Shown here: positions 19,535 through 20,970 of the stretch, piece by piece
Layout: each line of letters opens with the position of its first letter
How positions within the stretch are numbered: position 1 is the first letter of the stretch
NCBI GenBank assembly: GCA_034698045.1
Contig: JAQGAU010001172.1
Coordinates: 1-20,970 of the forward strand
Direction of reading: 5' to 3'
Length of the DNA: 20,970 bases
Source of the DNA: Paramacrobiotus richtersi
Lineage: Eukaryota; Tardigrada; Eutardigrada; Parachela; Macrobiotidae
Notes under the pieces: generated by a model
The model's database searches: none
The model's input: only the letters and a program-made list of their open reading frames with translations
Told to the model about the DNA's origin: nothing
Made by a program: the position numbers and the translations under genes

Positions 19535-19822
19535 AAAGCCGCTGTTTTGAGTCGTCTTGGAAAAATTTTGCCACCGGAAGTAGTCGAACTCATTTGCACA
19601 AAGTGAACATTATACGGTGGAAAGCCAAACATCTCAAAGCATGGCTTCTGTACTATTCACTTTCGTGTTGTATTGGAATCGTTCATCCCAAGTACCTTAA
19701 TCACTGGGCTCTCCTTGTTTCGGCAATATCAACACTTTCCCAGCAACAAATATCTCTTTCCGCTCTACGATCTGCCGGCGTATATTTGAGAAAATTCTGC
19801 CGAGAGTATTCGGAGTTGTATG
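19535..19822 (+). pseudogene. Exon 7, with frameshift
   Basis: Frame 0 reads KAAVLSRLGKILPPEVVELI then CTK and TGA at 19604. The conserved continuation NIIRWKAKHLKAWLLYYSL and PKYLNHWALLVSAI lies in the frame two bases on. A missing base near 19600-19606 explains it; no intron could fit. The donor TATG|GTATGA at 19823 leaves phase 1. Confidence 0.7.
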
Positions 19823-20058
19823 GTATGATAGTATGATGTATATTAACGAAAACTACGTGTTTTCAGATATAACGGCTTGAAAGTTGCATACAGTTAATGT
19901 ATAAATCATGAAAACAAAAAATTAATCATTTATACATTGAATAGCTGGTAATATAAAAATGAAAACACACGCAGAATTGACATAGCAAGTGCTGCATAAA
20001 GCATATTTTACTGCAGGTTTTGGTTGCGCACACCTTGTTATCTAGTCAATTTTTGCAG

Positions 20059-20345
20059 GTGCAAACAGTTTCGGGATTAGCATTCATTATCTGGAACATC
20101 TTGAAGAGTACGTGGAACTGCATGGACCACTGGGCGAAAACTCGCTATTTCACTATGAATCCCACAATGGTGTCCTGTCTCGCCAATGTCATGGCACCGG
20201 ACATATAAGCAAACCGGCCATAGAGCACCTTCTAATTTCCCAAAGTATACATCGGAAAACGAATGGGCTCACCGATCCTGTGCAGAAATCTTTTGTTGCG
20301 CGGATAAAGCGTCCAAGGTCAGGCACAAGTATCACGAGTGAATAA
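20059..20345 (+). CDS. Exon 8: third catalytic residue and C-terminus
   Basis: The acceptor TTTTTGCAG and phase 1 join give YGANSFGISIHYLEHLEEYV, then HGPLGENSLFHYESHNG, the family's x-x-NxHxLxHLxxYV and FxxE-x-x-NG motifs. It ends with a basic tail (IKRPRSG) and TAA. AATAAA at 20341-20346 overlaps the stop. Confidence 0.8.
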
Positions 20346-20385
20346 ATAGATTTTATATTATTAAATGAATAATTAGCGAGGAACA

Positions 20386-20414
20386 GTTGATCAACTGATG
20401 TTCAATTGATCAAC
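20386..20414. repeat. Small hairpin (GTTGATCAA/TTGATCAAC)
   Basis: A perfect 9-bp stem with an 11-base loop lies just past the 3' end of the transposase-like gene. It could be part of a transposon end or a 3' RNA structure; there is no further support. Confidence 0.5.
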
Positions 20415-20481
20415 AGAACTGCTTATCTATAAGGCGACAATAATTTTTGTTCGAATAGCGATGCATCACAGCTAGGACATA

Positions 20482-20970
20482 CAGCAGTAGTTAGACATTA
20501 AAAAACAAAAAAACATCTTCCATCTCCTTAGTTGAGCCAACCGTGCCCAAAACGCAGATAGCATTTCCTCGTTGGATTTCCACGCTTATTCGTTGTCGTA
20601 AGAATTCTGTGGTCCGGGGATTTCCGTTGCTCTCTCGAATTCTTCGTCCCAAATCTTTCAAAAAAGCCTTAGCCTGTTTGCCCCAGCTTCCCATCGTCTC
20701 AAAAGCGATAGGCTGTACAATGTAGCGATCCATTAGGGCGCTGTAGCGGTTTTCCTTTTCTCGCTCTTGAACGTCGGCGGCGGCTCCGCATGTGGAAGTG
20801 GTCCGGGCGATGTACGAGTCCGCAAACGTATCGGCAACCGTAACATCCCAAACGAGTGGCATGCCGGATCTCCAAGGCATCAAAGTCATGCCATCCGGTC
20901 TTTTTCCATCGCCTCTGTCCAGACCTGGTGGTTCCCGTATGGCTGGCACGTTGGCCGAGACAAGAGAGCG
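20482..20970 (-). mobile_element. LINE C: 3' end of a non-LTR retrotransposon, continues beyond window
   Basis: This minus-strand element is made of the coding frame to 20491 followed by a CTAACTACTGCTG tail at 20494-20482. That tail is close to the LINE A tail (CTAACTACTACTAC). The stop codon lies within the tail, so there is almost no 3' UTR. Confidence 0.7.
20491..20970 (-). CDS. LINE C ORF2 C-terminal domain (partial)
   Basis: The frame is open from the window edge to TAA at 20491, about 159 residues. It reads ANVPAIREPPGLDRGDGKRP then DGMTLMPWRSGMPLVWDVT, YSALMDRYIVQPIAFETMG, FLKDLGRR and FLRQRISVEIQRGNA. This domain is found at the C-terminus of reverse transcriptases of many invertebrate LINEs; its role is not certain, although the PDG-x-x-x-x-PW and (L)VWDVT patterns are reminiscent of a small nuclease fold. 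There are no stops, so this copy may be young. The RT core would lie beyond 20970. Confidence 0.75.
   Translation of the reverse strand, partial: RSLVSANVPAIREPPGLDRGDGKRPDGMTLMPWRSGMPLVWDVTVADTFADSYIARTTSTCGAAADVQEREKENRYSALMDRYIVQPIAFETMGSWGKQAKAFLKDLGRRIRESNGNPRTTEFLRQRISVEIQRGNAICVLGTVGSTKEMEDVFLFFNV

Larger units (their letters stand above)
15730..20345 (+). pseudogene. CACTA/EnSpm-type (Tnp2-like) transposase gene, eight exons, one frameshift
   Basis: Eight exons (15730-15991, 16331-16583, 17065-17316, 17504-17628, 18620-18894, 19069-19239, 19535-19822 and 20059-20345) join with compatible phases into about 637 residues. In order they carry a C2H2 finger (C34, C37, H50, H55), a CxxC near residue 165, VNTDG (D about 227) with WPVFLTINE, NIIVHGIW, PAKAILLNMIYFNGYFGCGIC, VIDDMHAIYIG (D about 414), WLLYYSL with PKYLNHW, and HYESHNGVLSR (E about 576). 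This order is typical of invertebrate CACTA transposases, which cut and paste DNA using a D-D-E/D triad; which residues are catalytic is inferred. Exon 7 needs a 1-base frame correction near 19604. An AATAAA overlaps the stop codon. I found no CACTA terminal repeats, so this could be a decayed transposon or a host gene derived from one. Confidence 0.75.

Overview
This window looks like AT-rich nuclear DNA from an invertebrate animal. The evidence is a spliced gene with GT-AG introns, several families of non-LTR retrotransposon (LINE) fragments, MITE-like foldback elements, and long stretches without genes. I cannot name the species or phylum from the sequence alone. There are no bacterial operons, tRNAs, rRNAs or CRISPR arrays.

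Layout. Bases 1-2600 hold a roughly 400-bp foldback element (about 489-900), a perfect 54-bp palindrome (959-1012) and five copies of a roughly 74-bp tandem repeat (1031-1371). Bases 2600-8700 are mostly gene-poor: a TACCAG-rich patch, a two-copy dispersed repeat, a truncated end of the same foldback family at about 5418-5470, and a possible LINE tail near 6870. On the minus strand at 8956-9597 an open frame resembles, in order and spacing, the N-terminal half of FMRP/FXR proteins (two Tudor/Agenet-like domains, then KH0). The RNA-binding KH1/KH2 and RGG parts are not visible.

Bases 10360-13620 are a graveyard of nested retroelements. A minus-strand LINE C-terminal domain with a (CTA)n tail is interrupted by the tail of a second such element. 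It is followed by plus-strand pieces of LINE reverse transcriptase and endonuclease in scrambled order. One piece is interrupted by a 1.03-kb element whose long inverted ends are built from repeats of ACATAAAGAAA. Bases 14529-15480 carry minus-strand remnants of an unrecognised lysine-rich protein with a 21-bp internal repeat, plus a second short coding block.

The best-supported gene is on the plus strand at 15730-20345. Eight exons with matching splice phases encode a roughly 637-residue protein related to CACTA/EnSpm (Tnp2-type) transposases, with an N-terminal C2H2 finger and candidate D, D and E catalytic residues. Exon 7 needs one frameshift, so the copy is either recently inactivated or carries a sequence error. 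Its fourth intron contains a second copy of the foldback element seen at 489-900. The window ends inside another minus-strand LINE of the type seen at 10431, with the same tail structure.

The window is dominated by transposable elements at different stages of decay. The two items most worth following up are the nearly intact intron-containing CACTA-like gene and the FMRP-like frame.
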